Of a stretch of 64,000 bases of DNA, positions 47,471 to 58,845 are shown one piece after another. The DNA is from Torymus aiolomorphi. Lineage: Eukaryota > Arthropoda > Insecta > Hymenoptera > Torymidae. Where the stretch lies: NCBI GenBank assembly GCA_036365515.1, contig CM070875.1, positions 99,210,628 to 99,274,627 on the forward strand, read 5' to 3'. How positions within the stretch are numbered: the stretch's first letter is position 1; each line of letters starts with the position of its first letter. The notes beneath the pieces were generated by a model. It was not told the origin of the DNA and did not search any database. It saw only the letters and a list, made by a program, of their open reading frames with translations. The position numbers and the translations under genes are program-made.

Positions 47471-48120
47471 GTCGATAAATAAATTATTTTTTGAGATATT
47501 AATTTTTTAAATATAAAAAAGTTTTCATTAATAACAAATGACAGAGTGAAGATATTTTAAATTTTAAAAAAGGAAAATATAGGTAATTTAAATACCTTTC
47601 AAGAACAGTTTATTATATTATTCAATGATGGCTATAGATATGAAAAAATCGGAAAAACTAAAAATTTAAAATTGTTCTTTGGAAAATAATTTTTTTTCTA
47701 AGGAACAAATGAAGGTAATCTCTTGAAATTTTAACCACATATAGCCTTCAATTACTACAATAACTGGTTAAAATTTCAAATCGATAAATATAATATTTTT
47801 TGAGATATTAATTTTTGAAATATAAAAATGTTTTCCTTAATAACAAATGACAGAGTGAAGATATTTTAAATTTTAAAAAAAGAAAATGTAGGTAATTTGA
47901 ATACCTTTTAAGAGAAGTTTATTATTTTATGTAATAATTACTATAAGATACGAAAAAATCAAAAAAACTAAAAATTCAAAATCGTTTTTTGGTTATAAAA
48001 CAAAAGAAAATCAATAAAATCCCAAATCTATCAGGGTACTTTCCTTTTGCCGCAAGACGAAGGGAATAAGCTTTACCCGACGAAAATCGGTTGATTAGTT
48101 TCGGAGATATTAAGAGTTGA

Positions 48121-48293
48121 AATACACACACACACACAGACACACACACACACACACATACATACATCCACGAAATAAAAAATCATCAAAATCAAATAAT
48201 ATACACATATACCACCTTAAAACATCTTTTTGAAGACTTTTTTTTTCGAAAACTTTTTTCACCGTTACAAAGCTTCCTCTTTGAGGAAGCAAT
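48121..48293. repeat. (CA)n tract and terminal hairpin of a dispersed family
   Basis: A short interrupted CA tract (48123-48163) is followed at 48274-48293 by GCTTCCTCTTTGAGGAAGC, a perfect 8-bp hairpin. The same order, CA tract then hairpin about 100 bp later, recurs at 15.56-15.88, 51.35-51.61 and 52.38-52.60 kb. Confidence 0.8.
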
Positions 48294-48655
48294 TTTTTTA
48301 TTTACAAGTTAGCAAAAAATTACCTACATAACCTAAAAGATCATTGAAAACTAAAAAATTTTTTCTGAGCTCAATTTTTATTTAAAAAATCTGGAAAAAT
48401 CAGGCTGTTTTCTTACTCAAAAACACACGTCCGTGAATTTTTTCAGATTTTTTGAAAGGAAGGGTCGAGCGGAAAAAAAATTTTCGAAAAACCCATTTTT
48501 TAGGTTAGAAAACTTCAATCATCACCTAGGGAGCTGAAAATTGGGCTAAAGAGGTTTTTAATAATGTACTTTCGAATGATCAATCCCAAATAAAAATCCA
48601 GGTGAGTGCCATTTTGACCCTCTTATCCCACTATAGCCTTTGTCACGCTTAACGC

Positions 48656-48979
48656 TTTTATATAGTTAATGATATAACAGTCAATATAAAGGTTTTTATC
48701 TTTGTGCGTACATAATTAATACACATGTACACGCACCTACTTGTATCAATTTATGCACTAATGCATTTGTCCGCTAAATGGCTATTATTTGACTAAACAT
48801 TTACCAAGAAAAGGTCGGTTTCTGCTCTATATACTAGACTTCCAGACTTTTTTAAAACTATTATCTTTTTGAAAATTATTACATATTTGCACGTTACCTA
48901 CTCAACCACGATGTGTCAATATTACGCATCGGAGAGAATCAAATGTGCAGATTTGTTACATAAGAACAAAAAAATCTGT
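48656..48979. other. Unassigned DNA
   Basis: Short AT-rich spacer without recognised content. Confidence 0.4.
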
Positions 48980-49315
48980 TAAACATTTAGTTGAGAATAT
49001 TTCAAACCACTTCAGGATCTTGCTCATCCATTGAAGCACCTCTATCCTGATTTACCTTTGATACCCTCTACATATCTGTGTAAAAATTGTTACAATCGTG
49101 CTTTATAATTGTTGAGTAACACTGACAATGAATTGACAACGAATAATGAAGTTACGGATAACGTAATCGATAAAGATGAAGATTTTTTACCAAGTACTCC
49201 AGAACTCATCGAAGAATTTAATAATTAAATAAGTGCATCTTTCTTAGGTTCTGTATCGCCTCTTAAGAGAAAAAATCTTATACGTGAAAAATCAATGGAA
49301 AATTACGTAAAAACG
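48980..49315 (+). pseudogene. N-terminal exon remnant of GHGKG-family transposase
   Basis: Plus-strand translation gives HPLKHLYPDLPLIPSTYLCK then NCYNR (a C-x2-C half finger, compare ICSTCRRK in the copy at 40.5 kb). An acidic stretch follows (DKDEDFLPSTPELIEEF) and then SPLKRKNLIREKSMENYVKT, interrupted by stops. Family sequence stops at 49315, where a repeat terminus begins, and appears to resume near 52607. I infer a single gene remnant split by a 3.3-kb insertion. Confidence 0.5.
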
Positions 49316-50485
49316 AAAAAAACCGCTGCCAATTCATTGGTAGCTTCCTCAAACTTAATTTACTGATTCCTTTAATTAATTTTTAATTCCAATATTTAAA
49401 ATTTAATACTTCAGAAAGACAGAAATAACAAAACTCCAACATAATTTATTCAAATTTTTATAGATTATATAGATTCTGACCAATCACCATGATCATTTCT
49501 GACCAATCACCATGATCATTTCGACCAATCACCAAAGCTTAATGACTGTCATTTTTGTATTCATGGATTGTAAATTATATCTATTAGTTATTGTCAAATT
49601 GTTGTAAAAATGACCGTCATGTAAACAATGTCGGTAATTTTTATATTTATGTATTGTAAATTATGACTATCAATGACGATAAAGTTATTGTCAAAATTAC
49701 TTTAAAGTTAGAAAATTTTGTCAAACGATCATTCCACATTAATGCACAACTTTTTACGTAATTTTCATCTCGTAAGAGATAGATGAAATTATACATTTTC
49801 ATATAAAATTAAAATTCGAAAAATAAATTTTTCACGAAAAAAATTGGAAAAATTTTATGGACAATATTAACTTGTAATTTTTTCATGGCCAATTCATATT
49901 CAGTGGTAGAAATGTGCCCATTCTGCACCACTACCACTGAGTATGAAATTGGTAGATGTTGGACAACAAATTTATTTTCGTGTTACGTTGAACGTGTTAT
50001 ATTGAATGCGTTATGTGGAAAGGCTGTTATAATGTGAGGGGATGTATTTAAAAAATTTGATAAAGACAGATTTTTGTTTTCATTTTTCAATTTTTCAAGT
50101 TTTACATTTTTGTTAATAATGAAAAATCGCGATAACTAAAAAATTTTTCTTTTTAGAAAATATAAATATTTTAATTCTCTTTCAAATGCTACCCATCCCA
50201 TTCAGATACATACAGCCATCCTCAAGAAATAGATTTTAAAAATGTCTAGAAAAATTTTAACCTCAAATATCTCTGAAATTTATGAACCAATCACTTTGCC
50301 AAAAGAACTCATCCGAGAACTATCAATAATATACCTCTACAATGAATTTTGAAGCGAATAAGACAATTTTACTCTTGTAATAGTTGAACATATAAAACTC
50401 ATTTTTTTTCATTTTTCAATTTTTACGTTTTTGTTAATAACAAAAGAACCGTGATAGCTAGAGAATTAATTTTTTTTAGAAAATA

Positions 50486-50674
50486 TAGGTAATTTCATCC
50501 TCGTAGACGAACTTAATATGTGTTAATATTGTTTTTATGCCCTGATGAAGAAAGTTAAAAAACACTTTCGAAACGTTGGCGAAATAAATTCATCAAACAA
50601 AATTGGTTCGTCTTGAGTCCGTTTTGAACTCCTTAAAATAATTAAAACCTACGAACGTATTGCAAACACTTCAT
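50486..50674 (+). mobile_element. Small Penelope/retrozyme-like insert carrying a hammerhead motif
   Basis: The repeat unit at 51690-51720 reads AAAATATAGGTATTTTAATTC, whereas here AAAATATAGGTAATTTC is separated from ATAATTTAATTCTCTTTCG by about 190 bp. The insert contains the ribozyme candidate, followed by GGTTCGTCTTGAGTCC and CCTACGAACG. The minus-strand segment at 54.35-54.52 kb has the same order of motifs. No protein is encoded. Confidence 0.55.
50531..50590 (+). ncRNA. Hammerhead ribozyme candidate
   Basis: CTGATGA (50542-50548) is followed by a 6-bp stem, GAAAGT/ACTTTC, around an 8-base loop, then GAAACGTT (50570-50577) and GGC, which can pair with GCC just before the core. This gives the hammerhead C-U-G-A-N-G-A and G-A-A-A strands, the palindromic ACGT that forms stem III in short or dimeric hammerheads, and a cleavage-site H (T). 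One extra A lies between the core and stem II. Hammerheads of this kind are known from Penelope-like elements. Self-cleavage is inferred, not shown. Confidence 0.6.
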
Positions 50675-51347
50675 AATTTAATTCTCTTTCGAATACCACC
50701 CACCCCATTTAGATACATAGAGCCGTTCTCGAGAAATTACGATTTAAAAAAAAATGAAAAAAGTTTTAACCTCAAATATCTTCGAAATTTATGGATCAAT
50801 CCTTTTGCCCAAAGAACTCACTCGATTGGTATACAAAATCTACCCCTACAAAGAATTTCAAAGTGATTAAGCCAATTTTACTATAGTTATTAAACGACAA
50901 AAAAAATCACTTTTTTTATAAATTATTTTTTTCTCAAAAAATAATGAATAAAAAAACCTAAAAATTTAGTAAGTTATAGTACTTAATATCCTTTATAACC
51001 AAAAATATATTCATGTTAATATCTTTTTTTAATTTCGAAATATAACCTATTTACAAAAAATTACGTTTTCATCAATAACTTATGACGAAATATAGCTACC
51101 GACTTTTTTTTCTTAATTGCAGATAATTTTATCCTACATACAGAGAATTCATGATATATAAACAATATTTGTTCTAAATATTAAAAAAATCGAAAAAAAA
51201 AGTTTGAAAATTAAAAAATGGCTATAAAAAAAAAAATTAAATTTTACAAAAATAGAATATTGAACCCAATTGTGGAAGCAAAATCTAAAAAAATTATCAC
51301 TCTCCCGTTAAAATCGGTCGAGTAGATCATGAGATATCAGCGTATAC

Positions 51348-51499
<152 letters not shown>

Positions 51500-52382
51500 T
51501 TCCCAAAAACCATGTATTTTGATTCCTAACATCTCGGAACACAATTATAACATGTTTTTACAACAACTCAAAAATTTAATGTTACAAAGCTTCCTCTAGG
51601 AGGAAGCAAAATGTTTAATTTTTTAAAAACAGGTTTTTGTTTTTGATGGTAACTAAAGAACCGTGATAGATAGAAAATTAATTTTTTTTAGAAAATATAG
51701 GTATTTTAATTCTCTTTCGAATGCCATCCACTCCATTCAGATACATAGTGCCGTTCTCGAGAAATTACGATTTTAAAAAAATGTCAAAAAATTTTTAACC
51801 TCAAATATCTCTGAAATTTATGGACCAATCATTTTGCACAAAGAACTCGACCGAGAACTATAAAAAATCTACCTGTAAAAGGAATTTTGATGCCATTAAG
51901 TCAATTTTACTCTTGTAATCGTTGGACATACAAAACTGATTTTTTTCATTTTTCAATTTTTTACTCAAAATCTAGCCTACAGAATGTATTCAAATTTTAA
52001 CAGATTATAGCTATTTATATTCTGTATTATCATGATTTTTCTCAAAAAAATTGACCGTTTAGTTTCGGAGTTATCAGCTTTTTAAAAAAAAACACCTTCT
52101 TGTCAATAACAAGAGAACCGGGATAGCTAAAGAAATTTTTTTTTTTCGGAAATTATAGGTTTTTTTACGCTCTTTCGAATGCTACCCATCAGATTTAAAT
52201 ATCTCGATCCTATCATTAAAAAAAATAAAAAAACAGTTTTGAGAGAATCGAAAATTTGAAATAAAACAAAAACGCATCGCCCCAATCAAAAAACGGATTT
52301 TTGACCCGCCATCACGCAAAAAAAAACAAAAAAAATGAGACCTGTCCGGTCAAAATCGACCGAGTAGAAGCTGAGATCCAGG

Positions 52383-52384
<2 letters not shown>

Positions 52385-52476
<92 letters not shown>
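52385..52476. repeat. (CA)n microsatellite
   Basis: A pure CA tract with left flank AAAATCGACCGAGTAG and right flank GGACATTTTCTAAAAATA, the latter shared with the tract at 15.56 kb. Confidence 0.95.
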
Positions 52477-52478
<2 letters not shown>

Positions 52479-52606
52479 TCCATACGGACATTTTCTAAAA
52501 ATAGTGTATTTCGATTCCAAATTTGCTAAATAACATTTCTAACACATTATCTCATAAACTTTTTTTTTTACTATCACAAAGATTTCTCTATGAGGAAGCA
52601 AAATAT

Positions 52607-54320
52607 ACTTTCAACATTGTCTAATGCCCTCGATGTGAAGTTGAACAAAGTTTATGACGTTTTTATAAAAGCAATCGAATCAACTGCATGCCGTTGTACA
52701 TAATGGGTACAAAATGTTGTTTTAGCCTTGCAAAAGTGTTCTACGGTATCATAAAAAATAAAAATTCTGACTTTGCTACCCTCAGCCTTAACGAAAAACG
52801 AGATCATCCTTATTTTAGACCGAGACATAACAATCTACATGATAGAAAGAGCGAAAAGTGTTGCACAAGAAAAGGAAGTTTATTCGGAATCAGAAGCGTA
52901 CACAAGCCATTCAATTGACAAAAGGACCGAAAAAATTGTTATGGAATATTATATAAATGACGATTTTAATTGTTTAAGACAGAGTCCTAATAAGAGTAAC
53001 GTTATTACCGATAAAATAAATGATAAAAAAGAGAAGAAAGTTTAACGTTTTCTTACTCGAAATCTGAAAGCAATGTATGAAGCATACAAAAACGATTATC
53101 CGGAATTAAGAATTGGTAAATCGAAGTTTTATAGTTTGCGACCAAAATATGTTTTACTTAGCCCAATCAAATAAGTTTGTGTCTGTATTTATTGCGCAAA
53201 ATATGATTTATTTCTTACGAGCTTAATTGATTTCAGAGGGAGTAACGTTACAGAGTTGGATGAAATGATCGGTAACAAATAATAAATGCAACAATGTGTT
53301 CTGAGCCATCTGATATATGTTATTTACAAGAATGTAAAATTTGTCCAGGAATTAAGGAAATTATGTTTCTGCAAGATATAGAAGGCACAGAAGAAATTAT
53401 ATATACTTTGTGGGATAATGGGGACTTGATTAAAAAGACAGTCTCAATTTCTGCTTTTAAAGATGAACTTTCGGTTTGGACCATGAAGGTTGGTACTCAT
53501 ATGTATAAAAAGCAACGTAAAGCTATAAAAGCAGAAAGAAAAATGCTAAAAAAGACCCATATCGTTTAGTTCTTCACATAGACTTCGCTGAAAACTGGAA
53601 TGTGATTCATAATAAAGTTGTTGAAGGAAATCATTGGGTTAATGATCAAATTTATTCTATTTTCACAGCAGTGTCTTATCAAGGGGATTCAACACAAAGT
53701 TTCGCAGTCATAAGTGATGACCGAAAACATGATTCAGAGTATGCTTTGCTAGCAATAGGAAACATTATAATCTACTTGAAAGACAATTGTCATGATTCAA
53801 TAAAAAAATTACCGTCGTATCAGACGGCACCGCTAGCCACTTAGAAAGCGCTTTCAATTATATGAATTAAAACGAACTCCAATTGATATAAAATGATTGT
53901 TCTCTGCTACTGGGCACGGAAAAGGAGCGGTAGATGGTGTGGGTGGACTTATGAAGCATTATGCTAATTCGCATAATCTTCGAGAGCCCCATGAAAAATC
54001 CATTGAAAATGCTAATGATTTTGTAGAGCACGTTCAAAAATACACAGATGCAATTAAAATAATACATTTACAAGACGTTAACGTAGAAGAGTTTAAAAAA
54101 CTAAAAAATGTTGTTTGGCTTGCTAGTCCTAAGTATCATGGAATCTAAAAAAGTCATTTATGGATTAAAGAAACGTGTAATGATAAAGTACATTGTTTGA
54201 CAGCAAAGACCGCTGATCGTCCCCTTACTGAAGTAAGAACAATGAAGAAAAAAACGAAGGTAGTTATAAAAATAAAAAATCTAAAAGACAAAAATAAAAA
54301 GTAAAATACATATCTATGCG
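52607..54320 (+). pseudogene. GHGKG-family transposase pseudogene, main part
   Basis: Plus-strand blocks, in order: IERAKSVAQEKEVYSESEAY (52830 on); a segment ending TRNLKAMYEAYKNDYPELRI then GKSKFYSLRPKYV (53055-53150), matching FTKFTELRP in the copy at 40 kb; LQECKICPG (53325); EEIIYTLWDNGDL; HIDFAENWNV (53575), a likely first catalytic Asp; VVSDGTASHLES (53815), a likely second Asp; SATGHGKGAVDGVGGLMKHY (53900-53960); and VVWLASPKYHGI at the end. At least six stops and several frameshifts. The order matches a transposon-derived family seen in arthropods and cnidarians; I infer an RNase H-like transposase but cannot name the superfamily with confidence. Confidence 0.75.
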
Positions 54321-54329
54321 TATACCTGT

Positions 54330-54530
54330 ATATTACTTACGCACAAAGGTAAACACCTTTATAATTTGGAGAGACCTTCGTAGTAATGTATTAGTTAAAG
54401 TAATGGACCTCAACGAACGAGATATTAGGCAAAATACTTTATTTATGCCAACGTTTCGAGAGTGAATGTTACTCTCCTCTTCAGGGCATATAAAGTTTAA
54501 CTTTTAAATCTATCTTATTTTATTATCTTA
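54330..54530 (-). mobile_element. Penelope/retrozyme-like segment, second copy
   Basis: Read on the minus strand it contains the hammerhead candidate, then CGTTCGTTGAGGTCC and TACTACGAAGG. These correspond in order to GGTTCGTCTTGAGTCC and CCTACGAACG of the plus-strand copy at 50.5 kb. Boundaries are approximate. Confidence 0.5.
54437..54495 (-). ncRNA. Hammerhead ribozyme candidate, minus strand
   Basis: On the minus strand: TTTATATGCC, CTGAAGA, one extra G, stem GAGAGT/ACTCTC around AACATTC, then GAAACGTT and GGCATAAATAAAG. All hammerhead core strands are present. The outer helix is longer here than in the copy at 50.5 kb: CTTTATATGCC pairs with GGCATA..TAAAG with a small internal loop. Stem II differs from the other copy at two paired positions that change together (A-T to G-C type), which keeps pairing. 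Confidence 0.65.
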
Positions 54531-54539
54531 TTTTATTTT

Positions 54540-54954
54540 AAACAGCTATCTCTCTCGCTTTCGCTGCTAATGGGACGGGGATGGAGCATACCTCACTGTC
54601 CCCGGCCTATGCTGTCGCTATCTCTTTCTCTCTCTTCCTCTCGCTGTCTCTCGCTCGGCCACTCTCGCTGGCAGCGCGGTAGCCCCAGTTGCAGTCATGG
54701 AGGCGCGGCACACACACCAAAAACTCTCAAGATGCGCGGAGGTCACGAACGACGACTTGTTGCGGGTCACGGCGGTTAACAACATGGCCGCGGCGTCGCA
54801 TCGGTAGCGGTGCGGCGGCTTCGACTTCTTCTCCATCTGCCTCATTCGCGCGCCGCGTGGCACGCTATCCCTCACGATTCGTGCAAGCGCGCGAGATTCG
54901 AATCTCACAACGCAGCATACATGATTCTCATAACTTATATCGGCGCCCGTTACA
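54540..54954 (-). mobile_element. 3' LTR remnant of the gypsy element
   Basis: The inner LTR edge is at 54954: on the minus strand a purine tract CTGGGTGGGGGG (54966-54955) is directly followed by TGTAACGGGCGCC, the expected polypurine tract plus LTR start. The outer boundary was not found; GC-rich sequence extends to about 54540, where AT-rich sequence begins. Confidence 0.5.
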
Positions 54955-55080
54955 CCCCCCACCCAGATTTGACGTTCCCTCGGACGTTACGTCGGGGAAG
55001 GAAAGGGCGCTGAAATAAGGTGGCAAAGTCTAAGGTAGGTGCGGATGTTTCTTTTATTTTCTTTCTTTCCCTGTCTCTCC

Positions 55081-55740
55081 TACAGCTCTAAACTGGTTTC
55101 CGCGGGTGGTTTGCATGGCCTGGGCACCGGCGCGTGTCCTTCATGCCGGCTCTCCCGCAGGCTATGCAGTACTTCACCCGGGGAGTGGGGGGGAAGGGTG
55201 GCTGCCCCTTCGGCCCCTGCTTTGCGGCCCAGGTGCTCGGCGAGGTCCCGTTCGCGGCGCTGGGCCTCTTCCAGGCGGGCCCGCACTTCCGCGAACGTCG
55301 CCTCTTCGGTCAGTCGCTCGGCCTAGGCGGCTTGAAGCTCGGCGCGGGCGCGGCGCCGGGCCTCCTCCTCCTCAGCGGCTCTCTTGTTACGGGCTTCTCG
55401 CCGCTCCGCTAGCCAGCTGGCGGTGTGCTACAACTCCCCCTTCTTGTCACCGATCAGCTGCCGGCACCTGGTGACTTCCGCCGAAGGTTCAGGGTTAGCG
55501 CTGCACCATCTCTCGAAGGCGGCGAAGGCGTCGTCGCGAGCGCGCTGGGCCTCCCGGTCCAGCTCGCGAGCCCGCTCCAGGATCCCCGTGACCTCTTCCC
55601 AGGTGGAGAGCGGCTGGCCACCGCTCCCTTCCGTCTGGGTCGCGCAGTCGTTGGTGGCGACTTTCGGCCAGCTAAGCGGGATGGAATCCGCTGGAGGGGG
55701 ACTTAGATGATCCCGGGGCGAGGAGATTGGGAACCCCGGG
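55081..55740 (-). pseudogene. Post-integrase coiled-coil frame (ORF3) of the gypsy element
   Basis: On the minus strand, in a different frame from integrase and overlapping its tail, a reading frame runs from about 55740 to a stop near 55081. It is broken only by two TAG codons (about 55425 and 55326). It encodes a highly charged, alpha-helical protein: WEEVTGILERARELDREAQR, an AAEEEEARRRARAELQ segment, TFAEVRARLEEAQRRERDLA. No signal peptide, membrane segment or envelope motif is visible, so it does not look like env. A coiled-coil structural role is inferred; I do not recognise the family. Plus-strand frames over the same region are antisense. Confidence 0.55.
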
Positions 55741-57180
55741 CTTGCGTGACCAGCTTCCGCTTGCTCGTCGTCCCAGTCCTCGCTGCGGTTGGGCTGGGGC
55801 GGATGGGGCCGCCGGATTCGGCCCGAGTGGGTCTACTACCACTGCTCGGGCTCCCTCTGGTCTTCCGCGTCCCCTCCGTGGAGGAGGTGAGGCGGGCAGT
55901 GCCACCGGGGTCTGCTTGAGTGGGTCTACTACCACTGCTCGGGCACCCGGGGGCCTCCCGCGTCTCCTCGGAAGCGTTTCGTCCGTAAGGGCGTCGCCGG
56001 AGGGCCCGCTCGTTGGCGCGGCCTCCGTGTCGATCGTCCCTTCCGGCTCTTCGGGTTCTGGCCAAGCAGAGTGGTAGCTTTTCAGCTGATCCGCAGCCAC
56101 CTCCTCTTCTACCTCACCGCCGTCGCCTACCAATCTGTAGGTGTTAGGTCCAAGGGCCTCCGTAATCCAATACGGACCTTCGAACTTTGGCGCTAGCTTC
56201 GCCGCAATGCCCTTGGCGGCCGAGAATAGGGGATGGCTGCGCTTCCACTCTCTGTCACCTGGTTTGAAAGGTGGCTCGCGCCTACCGGCGTCATAATAGC
56301 CGACTGGGCGTTCTTGAGCCGCACGCGCTCTAAAAGCGGCGCGCGCGTGTAACTCTGGAAGAGCCTCCATTCGCTCCTTCCAGCGAGCCAACCTTTCTTC
56401 TTGAGCCGGGTTGTCTGCTGCTACCTCTTGCATCCTTCGTTGCGTGCCAGGGAGTTCTGTCTGTATCCCATAGAGCATTAGAGCCAGGCTCATCCCAGTA
56501 GAACTTTGCTCAGCCGTATTCATGGCGAAGAGAAGTTCCGGAATTTTCTCGTCCCATGTACTATGCCGCTCCGTAAGGTAGGAAGCGACCATCGTCTTTA
56601 GCGTACGGTTGGCTCGTTCTATCGGATTAGCCTGAGGGTGATAGGGAGGAGTGCGGGTGTGGTGCAGACCGCGCTCCCGCAGGAAGTCTTCCACGGCATG
56701 GTTCTTAAACTCTGTGTCGTTCTCAGACAAGAAGACTTCCGGGCAACCGAATCGAAGAAAGATCTTCTGATTTAGTTCCGCTATCACCGTCTTGGCGTTG
56801 GCCTTACGTATGGGAGATGCCTCTACCCACATGGTGAAAAGGTCTTGGAACACCAGGATGTACTCGCAGCCTTTGAAGCTTTGAGGCAACGGTCTGTCTC
56901 CAGCCACGACTTGCCAGGGTTTGCGATTACTCGGCGACCCATGAGGCCGGCTGGAGCCCTTTGTTCCACCTTGAAGCGCTGGCACGTCTCGCAGTTTCGC
57001 ACCTACTCCTGCGTTTCCGCATAGTAGCGCGGCCAGTAGTAGCCCAGCGCGACTCTGGCGAACGTCTTCTCTCTGCCGAGATGTCCAGCGGTGGCGTCGT
57101 CGTGGCATTCCTGCAACACCTCGCGACGATGCTCTTCTGGCACCACCAGTTTCCAGGCATCGTCATCGTCGCCGAGGGTT
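55672..57180 (-). pseudogene. Gypsy integrase
   Basis: The N-terminal HHCC finger is readable at about 57160-56990: CHDDATAGHLGREKTF, a TAG stop, then NCETCQRFKVEQ. After a frameshift the catalytic core continues in a long open frame (to 55672): first Asp in ILVFQDLFTMWVEA; the second site reads FLSENDTEF, where gypsy integrases normally have an Asp in place of this first Glu; and the catalytic Glu in NPIERANRTLKTM. The post-core region (FEGPYWITEALGPNTYRL) is typical of the family; no chromodomain is seen. The tail is long, proline- and arginine-rich, with repeats of ARAVVVDPL. It would have inserted the cDNA into the genome; this copy is probably inactive. Confidence 0.85.
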
Positions 57181-57348
57181 GAGTCTATCTCTGAGTTGGG
57201 GCGGTACCGATAGAGACTGCCTGCTACGAGTTTGTAGGTAGGGTAGTCATTGGGCTGCTCTTTGACCTTGGCGCCTCACTCCTGGTACCACGTGTTCTCG
57301 GTGTCGGTGAATCACGACACCGCAGCCACTTCTAGCCCGTCCTCATCC

Positions 57349-57654
57349 TCATACATACGAGTGGTTCAAGGCGCCTTTGCGGTGTTCAACGGTGAACTTG
57401 TGGCCTTGCAGCTCCAATGCCCAACGAGTCAACCTGCTCGTTGAGTTTTTCAGTTGGCAGAGCCATCGCAAGCTGCTCTGGTCTGTCACTACCTTAAACT
57501 CGTAGTACTCGATGTATGGGCGAAACTTTTGGATGGCCCATACTACTGCGAGGCACTCTCGCTCGGTAACGCTGTAGTTACGCTCCGCCGATGTCAACAC
57601 ACGGCTCGCGAACTCGATCACCCTCTCCTGCCCTTCTAACTCTTGGAGTAGCAC
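57349..57654 (-). pseudogene. Gypsy RNase H domain
   Basis: A 101-codon open piece containing VIEFASRVLTSAERNYSVTE, ECLAVVWAIQKFRPYIEYYE and FKVVTDQSSLRWL. These are the hallmarks of the RNase H domain that follows gypsy reverse transcriptases. The catalytic Glu (TERE) and Asp (VTDQ) are present. A frameshift near 57660 separates it from RT, and the linker to integrase (57180-57349) is disrupted. Confidence 0.85.
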
Positions 57655-57699
57655 TGTGCCTAGGCTGCACTTGCATCCGTTTGCACGATGTATAAGCCC

Positions 57700-58835
57700 T
57701 CAGCAGATCGAAAGCGCGGTGCTGCTCCTCGAGCCACTCATACTTCTGGTTTTTATTAGTCAGATTCGTGAGCGGCTCAGCGACGGTAGTGTAGTTCAGG
57801 ATGAACTTCCGATACCACGAGGTGGTGCCTAGGAACCTCCGCAGTGCCTTCAGGTTCTGGGGCACCGGGTAGTTCCTAATTGGTTCGATCTTGGCCGGAT
57901 TAGGCCTCGTGCCGTCCCGGTTAACCAAGAAACCCAGGTATGCTACCTCTGGCTTGCAGAAAACTCACTTACCTACATTAAGCGTCAATCCAGCGGCTGC
58001 CAGCCGTTCTAGCACCATTCGGAGGCACTCCTTATGCTTCTCGAATGACTCGGCGACAATTATAATGTCGTCGAGGTAGGCATAGACGTACGGCTCTAGC
58101 TCAGGTCCGAGCACCTGGTCTATGAGCCGCTGGAAGGTGGCGGGCGCATTCGTAAGCCCATACGGCATCCGCCGGAATTGGTATAGCCCCATCCCGGGGA
58201 ATATAAAGGCTGTTATAGGTCGCGCTTCCGCCGCCAGGGGTATCTGGTGGTACACACTCTTAAGGTCGAGCGTGGAGATGAAATTGGCCTTGCTCAATTT
58301 CCGCAGAATATCCTTCATATTCGGTAGGGGGTAGGCGTCCGGTTCCGTGACTGCGTTCACCTTGCGCAGGTCTTCACAGAACCGCTGTGTTCCGTCACTC
58401 TTCCGTGTCATCACGATTGGAGCCCGACCAACCGCTTCGAGAGGGCTGGATCACACCTTTTTCGAGCATCTCCTTTACTTGGCGGTGCATCTCTTCTTGC
58501 ACCTTATCCGAGACTGGATAGTGCTTCTGCTTGATTGGTCGAGTGTCCCGTAGAGTGATCTCATGCTCCACGCCCTTTTCACATCCTAAGCCTGACGGAA
58601 GCTTGCTCAGGATGGCGTGTACCATTACCTTCAGCTCCGCCCGCTGAAGGTCCGTAGCTTCCTCGAGCCCGATAGCAGACACTGCGCTTGGATCGGTCGT
58701 CAAGCTAGCTACTTCCAGCTCGACATAGGCTTCTGAGTCCTTATAGAAGAGCCTATACGTATCCGGGTCAAGTACAGCCCTGAACGCACGTACAAAGTTA
58801 ACCCCTGAGTAGCAGTCTGCACCGAGCTGGGGCAT
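57700..58835 (-). pseudogene. Gypsy reverse transcriptase
   Basis: Two overlapping frames cover the domain. The first (58835-58395) ends in the conserved approach EEMHRQVKEMLEKGVIQPS and then shifts frame near 58430. The second (58414-57965) has LRKVNAVTEPDAYPLPNMKD, LSKANFISTLDLKSVYHQIP (catalytic Asp in LDLKS), MPYGLTNAPATFQRLID and YAYLDDIIIVAES, the YLDD active site. A TGA at about 57965 is followed by the connection region (VAYLGFLVNRDG, LRRFLGTTSWYRKFI). It would have copied element RNA to DNA. Confidence 0.9.
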
Positions 58836-58845
58836 AATGGCGACT

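Larger units (their letters stand above)
46745..48655 (+). repeat. Dispersed repeat C, copy 2, with (CA)n-family interior
   Basis: Both ends match 28727-29520 in reverse. The interior contains a 310-bp tandem duplication (46856-47470), then about 300-bp units with TAACAAATGACAGAGTGAAG near 47530 and 47840, then AAAATCGGTTGATTAG, a (CA)n tract and a hairpin at 48274-48293. The frames at 46916-47119 and 47220-47429 are the same sequence in the two duplicate units and lack recognisable content. Confidence 0.7.

Noticed and set aside
54540..54954. Attempt to pair this LTR remnant with 62302-62780 as two LTRs of equal sequence
   Set aside because: Only the terminal TGTAACGGG/CCCGTTACA edges and the adjacent purine tract and primer site fit; interiors could not be aligned by eye, so full LTRs are not claimed.
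55039..56077. Several GC-rich plus-strand frames of about 90-120 codons
   Set aside because: They are antisense to the integrase tail and the coiled-coil frame of the gypsy element.
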